Positions 1-7,913 of a DNA stretch of 45,120 bases are shown one piece after another. Position 1 is the first letter of the stretch. Each line of letters opens with the position of its first letter. Source of the stretch: Nostoc sp. KVJ20 (lineage in GTDB: Bacteria > Cyanobacteriota > Cyanobacteriia > Cyanobacteriales > Nostocaceae); NCBI RefSeq assembly GCF_001712795.1, contig NZ_KV757587.1:1-45120 (forward strand). Reading direction: 5' to 3'. The notes below the pieces were generated by a model. That model saw only the letters and a list, made by a program, of their open reading frames with translations. It searched no databases and was not told the origin of the DNA. The translations under genes and the position numbers were made by a program.

Positions 1-67
1 TTTTAGTCCAAACTCCAGAAATAAAATGTAGGTTGGGTTAAGCAAATCGCAACCCAACACAAAACTA

Positions 68-409
68 TCATTTTGTCTGGGAACTATTATGGATTGGAGT
101 TATATGACCCAGAGATACCTTTACAGCTAAGATTGGTATAGCCGTAGCTGCAATAAGAACAGCAGTAGCCAGGATAATTGCAACTGGTTTACCACCATAT
201 TGAACTAAGACTTTAAAAATATTTTCTGCTGTTTGACCTCCAGCTTGAACTAATTCTACTGTCTCTGATTTGTTTAAAGCAGCAGTAATGTTTTCAGCAA
301 TATCGAGAAGTTGTTCTGTATTGTTTGTCTGGCTGGGAATATCTAGAGATTTATCTGTTGGCTGTTGCTGCACGGGTAAATTTTCATTTTCAGCATAGTA
401 AGTAGACAT
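68..409 (-). CDS. Small single-pass membrane protein, unknown function
   Basis: A 113-residue protein starting at an ATG. The first 70 or so residues are polar and Gln/Asn/Thr-rich. One hydrophobic stretch at about residues 76-96 (VAIILATAVLIAATAIPILA) looks like a membrane anchor, followed by a short polar tail. I recognise no family. It is transcribed away from the HTH-ATPase gene at 648, and the shared 238-bp spacer carries a 40-bp tandem repeat, so the two may share control. The tail and anchor show no catalytic motif. A role as membrane partner of the neighbouring ATPases is only inference from position. Confidence 0.6.
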   Translation of the reverse strand: MSTYYAENENLPVQQQPTDKSLDIPSQTNNTEQLLDIAENITAALNKSETVELVQAGGQTAENIFKVLVQYGGKPVAIILATAVLIAATAIPILAVKVSLGHITPIHNSSQTK

Positions 410-486
410 CGTTTTGCACTCCTCTCTTGTTGGGATGTCTCTATACTCGCCTGTAGTCCATAGTTATACGTAGGATGTAGGTAAAT

Positions 487-578
487 GTAGGATTAGGTCA
501 TAAATACAAAGAATGTCTACATAGACGTAGGATTACGTCATAAATACAAAGAATGTCTACATAGACGTAGGATTACGT
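487..578. repeat. 40-bp tandem direct repeat in a divergent promoter region
   Basis: A 40-bp unit containing TAAATACAAAGAATGTCTAC and ACGTAGGATTACGTCA is present in two near-identical copies (501-540 and 541-578), preceded by a partial copy from 487. It lies in the 410-647 spacer between two divergent genes. It could be a set of regulator binding sites or simply a local tandem duplication. Confidence 0.85.
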
Positions 579-647
579 AGGTTTTGCTGTAAAATACTAA
601 GCTTATATCCAGGTTTTAACTTTACTCTACCAACTTAACCAGATTAA

Positions 648-1754
648 ATGGAAGCTGAAGAAGCATTAGAATCTATTAAGCAAATATTTGAGGAGAGGAA
701 AAGAAAAGTAGTATCGCTGAGTAAGTTAGAAGAAAAAGTTTTTCTCCTAAGTTGGAAAGGTATGAATTATGGTCAAATGCCTTCTAAAATAGATAAGTCT
801 AATCCTACTTCCAAACCATATACAGAACAGTATTTAAAAGAAATAGGCAAAAAATTAATTGATAAGATTAAAACAGTTTTAGATATATACGATCTTGATA
901 AAAGAAATTTGAGGGAAGAACTTGAAAACTTTTTTGAGAGAAATTACAATTATCATACTAAAAAACTATCTTATACCACTGCGACAGAACCAAATTATAC
1001 TACTTCTCCAGAGTTACCTAATAATACTGTATCTGGGCTAAATAAAAATCCCTTCATTCCTTTTAGTGGCAGAGTAGAAGAAAAGGATCTATTCTTTGAC
1101 CGAGAGCGCGAGATCTGGCGAGTATTTGAGGTACTGAATAGTGGTAGTAGTATCGTTTTAATTGGGGAAGAGGGAATCGGCAAATCTTCGCTGCTATGGA
1201 TGATTAACCAACAGGCTAAAAATTTTCTCAAAAGTGAACGTCAGCCAGTTTTCTTAGACCTGAATTTACTTCATAATGAAAGTCAATTTTATAGTGAATT
1301 GTGCCACGAGATCGGTATACCTGACAGTAAAGACTATCAGTTAACCCGCAATTTGCGAAGTTGTAAAATACTACTGGCTATAGACAATGTAGGAAAGCTT
1401 ACAAGCGAAGGTTTTACTCGCAATATAAGGGATTATTTGCGCGGTTTAGCCGAAGGAAGTAATGCTCCGTTGAAGCTGATTTTAGCTGCCACCGAACCTT
1501 TGAACGACCTTTTTAAGGATAGTCAGGAGCAAGGTAATACTTCTCCGTTGGCAGGTATTTGCCAAGAGGAACACATTCATCCTTGGGATGAAGCTACTAT
1601 GCGTGCTTTTATTACCAACCGTTTGGCTAGAACTTCTATGAGTTTTACTGAAGAAGAAATCATCCAACTCATCCAAGAAAGTGGCGGACATCCTCGCAAA
1701 CTGATGCAATTGTGTTATCGAACTTATTCGCGGTATGTGGAGAGTTTGCAATGA
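648..1754 (+). CDS. HTH-AAA/STAND-type ATPase (vMAP-like N-terminal domain)
   Basis: A 368-residue protein. Residues 1-95 (start MEAEEALESI, then KLEEKVFLLSWKGMNYG and YLKEIGKKL) resemble the N-terminal HTH annotated in cyanobacteria as the vWA-MoxR associated protein HTH. A variable linker follows. A P-loop domain then has Walker A GEEGIGKSS (about 173-181), a Walker B-like ILLAIDNV (about 241-248) with Asn where many relatives have a second acidic residue, and a sensor-like strand LKLILAATEP. The C-terminus GGHPRKLMQLC is a typical AAA/STAND lid helix. No effector domain is attached, so it may be a regulatory or switch subunit. It stands 292 bp upstream of a second, membrane-linked ATPase on the same strand. 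The role in signalling or conflict is inferred from the family type. Confidence 0.75.
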   Translation: MEAEEALESIKQIFEERKRKVVSLSKLEEKVFLLSWKGMNYGQMPSKIDKSNPTSKPYTEQYLKEIGKKLIDKIKTVLDIYDLDKRNLREELENFFERNYNYHTKKLSYTTATEPNYTTSPELPNNTVSGLNKNPFIPFSGRVEEKDLFFDREREIWRVFEVLNSGSSIVLIGEEGIGKSSLLWMINQQAKNFLKSERQPVFLDLNLLHNESQFYSELCHEIGIPDSKDYQLTRNLRSCKILLAIDNVGKLTSEGFTRNIRDYLRGLAEGSNAPLKLILAATEPLNDLFKDSQEQGNTSPLAGICQEEHIHPWDEATMRAFITNRLARTSMSFTEEEIIQLIQESGGHPRKLMQLCYRTYSRYVESLQ

Positions 1755-2046
1755 ATGACACCGCTTTGACCTCTCCCCTACAAGGGGCTACGGTGTACAC
1801 ACAAGTTATCGAATTACCCCACCCTAACCCTCCCCTTGGAAAGGGGAGGGAACTAGATTTTCTTGTTTCCCCCCTTTATAAGGGGGGATTAAGGGGGGTA
1901 AAACCCGGATCTCAAAGTAACTCCGATTTGTATGTACGCCTTAGCCTCGGAGGGGAGGGGAATAAGATTACTCCTACTCTCCCTTCCGTCATAAACAAGG
2001 GGGCTGGGGAATTAGGTTCTTCAGAGGTGATAATGGAGGTTGAATA
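1755..2046. repeat. Intergenic palindromic G/C-block repeats
   Basis: The spacer between the two ATPase genes contains two strong hairpins: CCCTCCCCTT/AAGGGGAGGG (1828-1850) and CCCCCCTT/AAGGGGGG (1869-1887), followed by a further GGGGGG block. These look like the dispersed CCCCTT...AAGGGG repeats common in Nostoc intergenic DNA. An open frame crosses the spacer (to 2047), but its translation is repeat-derived (PNPPLGKGRE, SPLYKGGLRG), so I do not call it a gene. A GGAGG lies just before the start at 2047. Confidence 0.7.
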
Positions 2047-4578
2047 ATGACCCCTGTACCCCGCCTAGACTTAGCGCCCAAGTTGAAGCGTCCCCTCTCT
2101 TTGTGGAACCCCTTAGATTATCTGCGCCTTTTGTATTGGGTGTTTTTCTTTCCGCAAGCTTTGCGGTGGTATGTGGACAGATTCGGGGGTGGGTATATTC
2201 CTGAAGGGGAAATGAATTGGCGGAATGGATGGGAGTTATTGCGTCAAAATGCTATCCAAGGTCAGTTACTTTTTCAAGGATTAGTTTTAACAGTAATTAC
2301 ACCTGTAGCTATAAATTTAATTTTTCAGCCAATAAACATTCCCGTTGACTGGTTCAGCGTGGCGTTCAGCGTGGCGTTCTTCGTGGCGTTTTGCGTGGCG
2401 TTTGGCGTAGCGGTAGGCGTAGTGGTAGGCGTGGTGGGAGGTGTGGTGGGAGGCGTGGCGGTAGGCGTGGCGGGAGGCGTGGCGCTAGGCGTGGCGTTCG
2501 GCGTGGCGGGAGGCGTGGTGGGAGGCGTGGCGGTGGCGTCGTTCGGCGTGGCGCTAGGCGTGGCTTTCGGCGTGGCAGTACTGCGTCCAGAAACTTGGCT
2601 TATTGGCTCACCTTTAAACTTGCGAATAATTCAAAACAATAGTTGGCTACTCCCCCGCATTACTCCGCTTCCCCTTCCTAATCTTGTTTGGCGCTTGCAA
2701 AATTGGTTGCAAAATGATTGGGAAATAGGTTTACATAATATCAATGAACTGCTGGCATATACCCTACAATTCATTCCTGTTGTCCAAGCAGTCAATAGAG
2801 TACTTGCCAAAATCCCCTTAGAGCAACTTATTTGGACTGTCTCTCGACTGGCGGCAAATCCTTTTGATTGGAATATAGTACGTTTTGCTTCAGCTTCTCT
2901 AGATGAAACCCTAAAGTCAAAATTTATCGAAGATTTTTTCTCCCTTTACTTTTTCTTCCCTCGTTCTTGGGAAGAAGGTTTACAGGCTCGTCTTAACACA
3001 GATACTCGCTTAAATACTCCTGCTCGTGCTGCTGCCGCTGGCTTCTGGTATCTGCATGAATATGAGCCAGAGAAAGCAATGGAGGCTTTTACTGTAGTGC
3101 GTTCTCTTCTCTATGGCGACGAAATGTATACCCTTGCTCAAACTCTAGCGACGTTTGATCAAGCTCAAAAACCAGCTTATATTGCAGCTATCCAAGTTCC
3201 TCCTTTTCCTCAGGAACCGCTTTTACGTCCAATTACTTGGAAAGTCCTTGCTAATCTGCGTCGAGTTGTTGAAGATGTGCAGTTTGTTAACCGCAGCGTC
3301 TCACGTTCAGCCAGGTCTTTAGCTCTCAATCGAGCATTAGGCGAACTGACAAAAATCCTAAATCAAGCCGACACCTTGCCGCAAGCAGAGCAAGGGTTAA
3401 TCATAGATATCGCTCAAACTTGGAAAGAAAGCCTTTTACAAATCACTGGTGAAGTGGGAGAAATTTCCATCACCAAGCCTGTGGTTAATCCTTATGTTGT
3501 AGGCGACCCCGTTCAAGGTCATCTCTTTGTTGGGCGAGAAGATATCATCAGACAGTTAGAAGAACTCTGGGTGATGGGTCATCAACTCCAGTCTATAGTT
3601 CTCTACGGTCACAGGCGCATGGGCAAAACTTCTATTCTGCTTAATGCTGCTAACTGTTTAGGCTCACAAATTCAGCTAGCATACGTCAACTTGCTACGTT
3701 TGGGAGATAGCCCCCAAGGTGTAGGTGAGGTGCTGATGGCAATTTGTGATGAAATTTCTCAAACTGTAAAACTTCCACCACCAGCTGACGCTGATTTACT
3801 TAATCTTCCCTACCGGACTTTTGAACGCTATTTAAAACAGGTGGAAGCAAAGCTAGACGGTGGCTTGATCATCGCCTTAGACGAATTTGAGAAAATTGAA
3901 GATTTAATTGAAGCGAAAAAAATCCCTATCGATTTTATGGGTTTTCTGCGCGGTTTGGTGCAAATGAGTTCTAAAATCGCCTTTGCCTTTGCTGGTTTGC
4001 ACACTTTAGAAGAAATGACAGCAGATTATTTTCAACCCTTCTTTGCCAGCGTCATTCCTATTCATGTAGGCTTTCAAGAACGTGCAGCTACTCGCCAAAT
4101 TCTTGCTAACCCAGATAATGAAGACTTCCTCCTCGACTACATCCCGGAAGCTTTAGATGAAATTTATGCTTTGACACACGGCCAACCATATTTAGTGCAA
4201 CTACTGGGTTTTCAGCTAGTGCGTGGCTACAATGACTTTGTTTTTGAGCAAGGGCGATCGCGTGACCCAGTTTTCACAATAAAAGATGTGGAAGCAGTTA
4301 TCAATGACCCTGAGTTTTTCAAGCGGGGACGCTACTACTTTGATGGGGTTTGGGGTCAGGCGGCGCGGGGTGCTGAGGGTCAACAAGCAATAATACAACT
4401 ACTTGCACCTCACCCAGAAGGGCTAAGTCTGGATGCCTTAGCTCAGTCTACAGGGATGAATGACGCTGATTTACAGGAAGCGCTGAATACTCTGAAGCGT
4501 CATGATGTCGTTGAGGAAATTCAGGGAAGTTGGCGGATTATGGTAGAACTTTTTCGCAGTTGGGTTTTGCAGCAGTAG
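2047..4578 (+). CDS. Membrane AAA-like ATPase with Gly-Val repeat segment and C-terminal winged helix
   Basis: An 843-residue protein with a GGAGG eight bases before the ATG. Residues 70-100 are hydrophobic. Residues 104-178 are an extraordinary run of tetrapeptides (GVAV, GVAG, GVAL, GVAF, GVVG) encoded by a 12-bp tandem repeat and likely to form several membrane helices. A soluble middle part follows. A P-loop domain then has Walker A GHRRMGKTS (about 521-529), Walker B GLIIALDEFEK (about 606-616) and a sensor-like IAFAFAGLHTLEE, typical of the AAA-like/STAND ATPases of cyanobacteria. The last 70 residues (APHPEGLSLDALAQSTGMND onward) look like a winged helix. It lies downstream of the HTH-ATPase gene, probably in the same transcription unit. 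The substrate is unknown. A membrane-anchored sensor ATPase is the best reading. Confidence 0.75.
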   Translation: MTPVPRLDLAPKLKRPLSLWNPLDYLRLLYWVFFFPQALRWYVDRFGGGYIPEGEMNWRNGWELLRQNAIQGQLLFQGLVLTVITPVAINLIFQPINIPVDWFSVAFSVAFFVAFCVAFGVAVGVVVGVVGGVVGGVAVGVAGGVALGVAFGVAGGVVGGVAVASFGVALGVAFGVAVLRPETWLIGSPLNLRIIQNNSWLLPRITPLPLPNLVWRLQNWLQNDWEIGLHNINELLAYTLQFIPVVQAVNRVLAKIPLEQLIWTVSRLAANPFDWNIVRFASASLDETLKSKFIEDFFSLYFFFPRSWEEGLQARLNTDTRLNTPARAAAAGFWYLHEYEPEKAMEAFTVVRSLLYGDEMYTLAQTLATFDQAQKPAYIAAIQVPPFPQEPLLRPITWKVLANLRRVVEDVQFVNRSVSRSARSLALNRALGELTKILNQADTLPQAEQGLIIDIAQTWKESLLQITGEVGEISITKPVVNPYVVGDPVQGHLFVGREDIIRQLEELWVMGHQLQSIVLYGHRRMGKTSILLNAANCLGSQIQLAYVNLLRLGDSPQGVGEVLMAICDEISQTVKLPPPADADLLNLPYRTFERYLKQVEAKLDGGLIIALDEFEKIEDLIEAKKIPIDFMGFLRGLVQMSSKIAFAFAGLHTLEEMTADYFQPFFASVIPIHVGFQERAATRQILANPDNEDFLLDYIPEALDEIYALTHGQPYLVQLLGFQLVRGYNDFVFEQGRSRDPVFTIKDVEAVINDPEFFKRGRYYFDGVWGQAARGAEGQQAIIQLLAPHPEGLSLDALAQSTGMNDADLQEALNTLKRHDVVEEIQGSWRIMVELFRSWVLQQ
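2356..2580 (+). repeat. In-frame 12-bp coding minisatellite
   Basis: About 18 units of a 12-bp motif of the form GGCGTGGCGNNN run inside the ATPase gene and encode Gly-Val-Ala-X. Early units are TTCAGCGTGGCG-like (SVAF, FVAF) and later ones GGAGGCGTGGCG-like. One unit near 2535-2550 is irregular (VAVASF). Because the unit is four codons long, copy-number change keeps the frame but alters the length of the hydrophobic segment. Confidence 0.9.
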
Positions 4579-4594
4579 ATTAGAGCGATGCCTA

Positions 4595-4951
4595 CGCATT
4601 TGTTATTTCGGAGTTCGCATTTGTTATTTCGGAGTTCGCATTTGCTACTTCTGCGATCGCATTTGTTACTTCGGAGTACGCATTTGCTATTTCGGGGTTC
4701 GCATTTGCTATTTCAGCGATCGCATTCGTTATTTTAGCGATCGCATTTGTTATTTCGGAGTTCGCATTTGCTATATCGGGGTTCGCATTTGCTATATCGG
4801 CGATCGCATTTGTTACTTCGGCGATCGCATTTGCTATTTCGGAGTTCGCATTTGCTATTTTGGCGATCGCATTTGTTATTTTGGCGATCGCATTTGCTAT
4901 TTTGGCGATCGCATTTGCTATTTTGGCGATCGCATTTGCTATTCTAAACGC
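4595..4951. repeat. 17-copy 21-bp minisatellite carrying HIP1 octamers
   Basis: CGCATTTGCTATTTYGGNGNT-type units repeat with an exact 21-bp period from 4595 to 4951 (first CGCATT at 4595, last at 4931). Nine of the 17 units contain the HIP1 octamer GCGATCGC and the others carry GAGTTCGC, GAGTACGC or GGGTTCGC instead. Unit identity rises toward the 4950 end, where the last four are almost identical. The array fills the gap between the ATPase stop and the permease stop. The period is a multiple of three and lacks stops, so long spurious open frames exist on both strands. I do not call them genes. Confidence 0.95.
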
Positions 4952-6067
4952 TTATCTCCTCAAACTGCGCGGGTCAAGTGCATCTCTCAGCCCATCACCG
5001 AGTAAGTTGAATGCCAGCACTGTGAGAATAATCAGCACAGCCGGCGGCCAGATTAACCAAGGTTGCAATACCAAAATGGAAGCATTGCTAGCCAGAGAAA
5101 GCATATTTCCCCAAGATGGGTCTGGTTGCTGAATGCCCAAGCCGATGAGACTCAATATCGCCTCTGCACCAATAAAGCTGGGAATTGCAAGAGTCGCAGA
5201 GATAACTACATAACTAGCTGTTTGCGGCAAAACGTGGCGGAGGATGATATAAAGTGGGTTCGCACCCATTGCCCGCGCTGCTTGGACAAATTCTCGCTCT
5301 TTAAGTGATAATACCTGTCCGCGAATGACCCGTGCTAAACCAGCCCAGCTAATAACCGAAGTAATCACCACAATTAGCAAAAAGCGCTGGGTACTACTTA
5401 AACCCGCTGGTAAGACTGCGCCCAATGTCACCAAAAGATAAATACTAGGGAAAGTCATTAGCACTTCTGCCAAGCGCATAATCAGGCTATCAGTTACACC
5501 GCCGAAATAGCCAGAAATTCCCCCGATGAGCAAACCAAGGGGATAGGTAATGATAATGCCAAAAATCCCGATAAACATACTGATGCGACCGCCATGCAGG
5601 AGGCGACTGAATTGGTCACGCCCTTGGTCATCAGTGCCCAATATGTTGACTTTTGTGCCACTTGTTGTCCCAAATAAATGCCAATTTAAGGGGATACCAG
5701 GAAAGATCGTGACTTCATCCCACTTCGGCGGTAATGGCAAACTCATCTGTAACAATCGGTATTCTGGCCCGGAGACAAATAGACGCAGAGGTGATGGATT
5801 TTTGAAGTCTACAATGAGTTTGCGATCGCCTGTTTCTAAATTAGTATCTCCCTGAGTCGTCGGAAAAACATGGGGCCCGATAAACTGCCCTGACTGAGAA
5901 ACCCAGTGGATCTTAGTTGGTGGTAGCAGTGAACCATTAGGCTGTGAAGCGTAGGGGTCATAAGGAGCTACGAAATCAGCTGCAATTACTGCTATGTAAA
6001 AAATTAACAGCAAAATTGCCCCAAATCGTGCCAAAGGATTTTTCTTAAGTCGTCTCCACCAATCCAT
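4952..6067 (-). CDS. ABC transporter permease, oligopeptide/dipeptide type (DppC/OppC-like)
   Basis: A 371-residue inner-membrane permease. An N-terminal helix (about 14-31, GAILLLIFYIAVIAADFVAPY) is followed by a long periplasmic loop to about 150, containing LGTDDQGRD (143-151), a signature of DppC/OppC permeases. Then come helices spanning about 160-365 and the cytoplasmic EAA loop EFVQAARAMGANPLYIILRH (about 259-278) that docks on the ATPase. The loop between helix 1 and LGTDDQGRD is longer than in many relatives, as is usual for cyanobacterial members. No partner permease, ATPase or binding protein gene is adjacent, so the rest of the transporter must be elsewhere. The substrate is likely peptides or a similar solute, but the sequence does not show which. 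Confidence 0.9.
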   Translation of the reverse strand: MDWWRRLKKNPLARFGAILLLIFYIAVIAADFVAPYDPYASQPNGSLLPPTKIHWVSQSGQFIGPHVFPTTQGDTNLETGDRKLIVDFKNPSPLRLFVSGPEYRLLQMSLPLPPKWDEVTIFPGIPLNWHLFGTTSGTKVNILGTDDQGRDQFSRLLHGGRISMFIGIFGIIITYPLGLLIGGISGYFGGVTDSLIMRLAEVLMTFPSIYLLVTLGAVLPAGLSSTQRFLLIVVITSVISWAGLARVIRGQVLSLKEREFVQAARAMGANPLYIILRHVLPQTASYVVISATLAIPSFIGAEAILSLIGLGIQQPDPSWGNMLSLASNASILVLQPWLIWPPAVLIILTVLAFNLLGDGLRDALDPRSLRR

Positions 6068-6187
6068 AGTAGTTAGGAGTTATAAGTTATGAGTTATGAG
6101 TTATTAAAGTTTTATCTTAGTTCATAACTCATCATTAATAATTTTCAACTCCCAACTCTTGTACAGACGCGATTAATCGCGTCTCTC
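6068..6187. repeat. Intergenic inverted repeats, including AGACGCGATTAATCGCGTCT
   Basis: Short repeats GAGTTATAAGTTATGAGTTAT are answered by ATAACTCATCATTAATAATT, making a potential hairpin. They are followed by a perfect 20-bp palindrome AGACGCGATTAATCGCGTCT (6165-6184) just after the stop of the HD gene. Related palindromes occur at 13263-13327 and 21824-21846. It could act in transcript ending, but there is no clear T-run. Confidence 0.75.
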
Positions 6188-7069
6188 CTAACTCTTAACT
6201 GCTAACTTCTCCAAATACCTCTGCTGTTCTTCCTGTTGTTTTTCATGTTCCACAACAAACACGTTTGAGTAGAGATTAGCGAGAATTTGTTTTCCCTGCT
6301 GTGTCAGTGATAGGTAATGCAGTCCCTCTTGGATATAGGGATAGACGCCATTCCAGTAAAACTTAGCGTAGTTATTACGTAAATCGGCAGGAGTTTTATA
6401 GCCCAAAACTTTATTTACACCAGTTTCTTCAAATTCGTAAAATAAAGACGTAATTTTCTTTAGGTAACGTGGGTCACTTAGTTGACCAATCAAATCAGCC
6501 GCACGTACTAATCCTGCAAAGCATTTTGTATCTTGATGATCTTCTGCCGCAGGTACGGGAAATCGAGTTAATTCAATATTGCTCTTAATTGCCTCAGCAT
6601 CTATTAACTTGTGACCTCCAAAACGCTCATCAATAAAGAGCTTGGCTCTATCAACATGATAGGGTGTCAGACTAGCATCAGAAGCGCCAGGAGCTACAGA
6701 AATCATTTTGCCATTTTTACCTGTGGCATATAAGCCTGCTGCTTCTCGGTCTTGTCGGCAAACTCCCTTAACGTAGCCAATATCATGACTCACTAAAGAA
6801 ATGATACAATGTAACCAATCTTCACTGGAAACACCACCTTCCCTAATGTGTTTGCCACGTAAGATTTCTTGCCCTACTAGGGTGACAAGGACAGTGTGTT
6901 CAACATTGTGGTAAAGAGCATCGCTATTGGCGATATTTTCCAAAGCCATGTTACCAGCCCAGGCGATAATGTCTTGATAATCATTTTTGAAGCAGCCATA
7001 AGTGCGACGGTAACCATCTCGAATTTCATTTACAAAGGCATCAATTAAAATTTCAGTGGCATTGAACAT
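6188..7069 (-). CDS. HD-domain metal-dependent phosphohydrolase
   Basis: A 293-residue cytosolic protein. The sequence shows YHNVEHT (His54, His58) and a second metal site SHDIGY (His95-Asp96), the arrangement of HD and cyclic-nucleotide-phosphodiesterase-like hydrolases. The C-terminal third is helical (VEHEKQQEEQQRYLEKL) and may be a coiled coil. There are no sensor domains. It starts at an ATG and lies 118 bp downstream of nothing on the same strand except the unrelated RTX gene, so it is probably transcribed alone. The substrate is unknown; a nucleotide or phosphodiester is likely from the family. Confidence 0.8.
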   Translation of the reverse strand: MFNATEILIDAFVNEIRDGYRRTYGCFKNDYQDIIAWAGNMALENIANSDALYHNVEHTVLVTLVGQEILRGKHIREGGVSSEDWLHCIISLVSHDIGYVKGVCRQDREAAGLYATGKNGKMISVAPGASDASLTPYHVDRAKLFIDERFGGHKLIDAEAIKSNIELTRFPVPAAEDHQDTKCFAGLVRAADLIGQLSDPRYLKKITSLFYEFEETGVNKVLGYKTPADLRNNYAKFYWNGVYPYIQEGLHYLSLTQQGKQILANLYSNVFVVEHEKQQEEQQRYLEKLAVKS

Positions 7070-7615
7070 ATCTGGTTACTCTGGTAAATACCAATTATTT
7101 ATTGATTTGATTGATTTAAAAATTCCATAATCAGGGCCACCCTTACTGGAATTTAGAGCAATGGAGTTTGCTCCTTTGTAACTCACGTGTAGCTGTGGAC
7201 GCTAGCTTAACCTATACCTGGATTACATGGTAATAGATGACTTTCTGGCAACACAAAGGCTGTAGAGTAATTATGGGTTGCGTATAAAAAATAATCTTCT
7301 CGTGTAGAAAAGCACATAAATATTTTAGATTTTAATTAGATAAATCTAGATTCGCTTTATCAGTTTTTCATATCTAAGCCTTGGTTGGCGGTGATCTAAA
7401 TACATCTAGTGTGTGACCTAGAGTAGCTTAATCTACATAAAATTTTGAAGCTTTTTTTGTTAGTAATTACTCTTAGTAGAATCGTAGTATTCTATACAAT
7501 TGCATCTGAAAGAGTTTACTATTAAATGCCTCATAGTTGATAGAAGTAAATAAACTTCAAGTTTTCTTAAGAAAAAACCAAGATTGATATGCATAGACAG
7601 AGTGGAGGTGGAACT

Positions 7616-7738
7616 GTGAGTGATAAAAATGTTTCATGTGAAAACCGCCAATTATGGGCGGTTTTCACAACTACCACCCTGCTGAGACTGGTGATAGTAC
7701 CAGTAAAATTTAGCTACATCGACAACTTCCAAACTTAG
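7616..7738 (+). other. Candidate small ORF or structured RNA
   Basis: A GTG at 7616, preceded by GGAGGTGG, opens a 40-codon frame (MSDKNVSCENRQLWAV...). The same DNA forms hairpins: GTGAAAACCGCC/GGCGGTTTTCAC (7638-7668, a 12-bp perfect stem) and ACTGGT/ACCAGT (7687-7704). A third weaker stem TATGG...CCATA lies near 7758-7792. Perfect stems inside a reading frame favour a structured RNA, while the strong Shine-Dalgarno favours a peptide. I cannot decide between them. Confidence 0.3.
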
Positions 7739-7833
7739 ATTATGTATGGATGACTGCGCTATGGCTTTGGTAAAGAACCACCGCACCCATAATAAATATC
7801 TCGTGGAGTTAATTATGCGTTACCTGAAATCCT

Positions 7834-7873
7834 TGTAGAGACGTAGCAGTGCTAAGTCTCTACATTCTTTTTT
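7834..7873 (+). terminator. Hairpin plus T-run
   Basis: The stem TGTAGAGAC/GTCTCTACA (7834-7842 with 7856-7864) is followed by TTCTTTTTT. On the plus strand it has the form of an intrinsic terminator, although no plus-strand gene is established upstream. The stem also belongs to a dispersed repeat family (inverted relative at 9739-9796). Confidence 0.5.
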
Positions 7874-7913
7874 ACCAGATGTCTATTACAGTAAACTTCC
7901 AAATTTAAGTGTT

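Larger units (their letters stand above)
7070..7913. other. Long intergenic region with structured plus-strand segment
   Basis: No convincing long gene. The first 500 bp are AT-rich without obvious features. The segment 7600-7875 is different: it contains several hairpins and a possible 40-codon frame (listed separately), then a terminator-like hairpin at 7834-7873. Confidence 0.6.

Noticed and set aside
1712..2047. Plus-strand frame between the two ATPase genes
   Set aside because: Its translation (PNPPLGKGRE, SPLYKGGLRG) comes from dispersed G/C-block repeats and shows no domain. The overlap TAATG with the next start may help coupling but does not make it a gene.
2391..2642. Arg/Gly-rich frame inside the membrane ATPase gene
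   Set aside because: A frame-shifted reading of the 12-bp repeat (RRGGRRGG). The true frame encodes the hydrophobic Gly-Val segment.
4579..4951. CRISPR array
   Set aside because: The 21-bp units are contiguous without variable spacers, and no cas genes are present.
4747..5132. Plus-strand frames through the 21-bp array
   Set aside because: Repeats of 7 codons without stops (RSHLLFW, AIAFAIL) read open in all frames; there is no start context or family.
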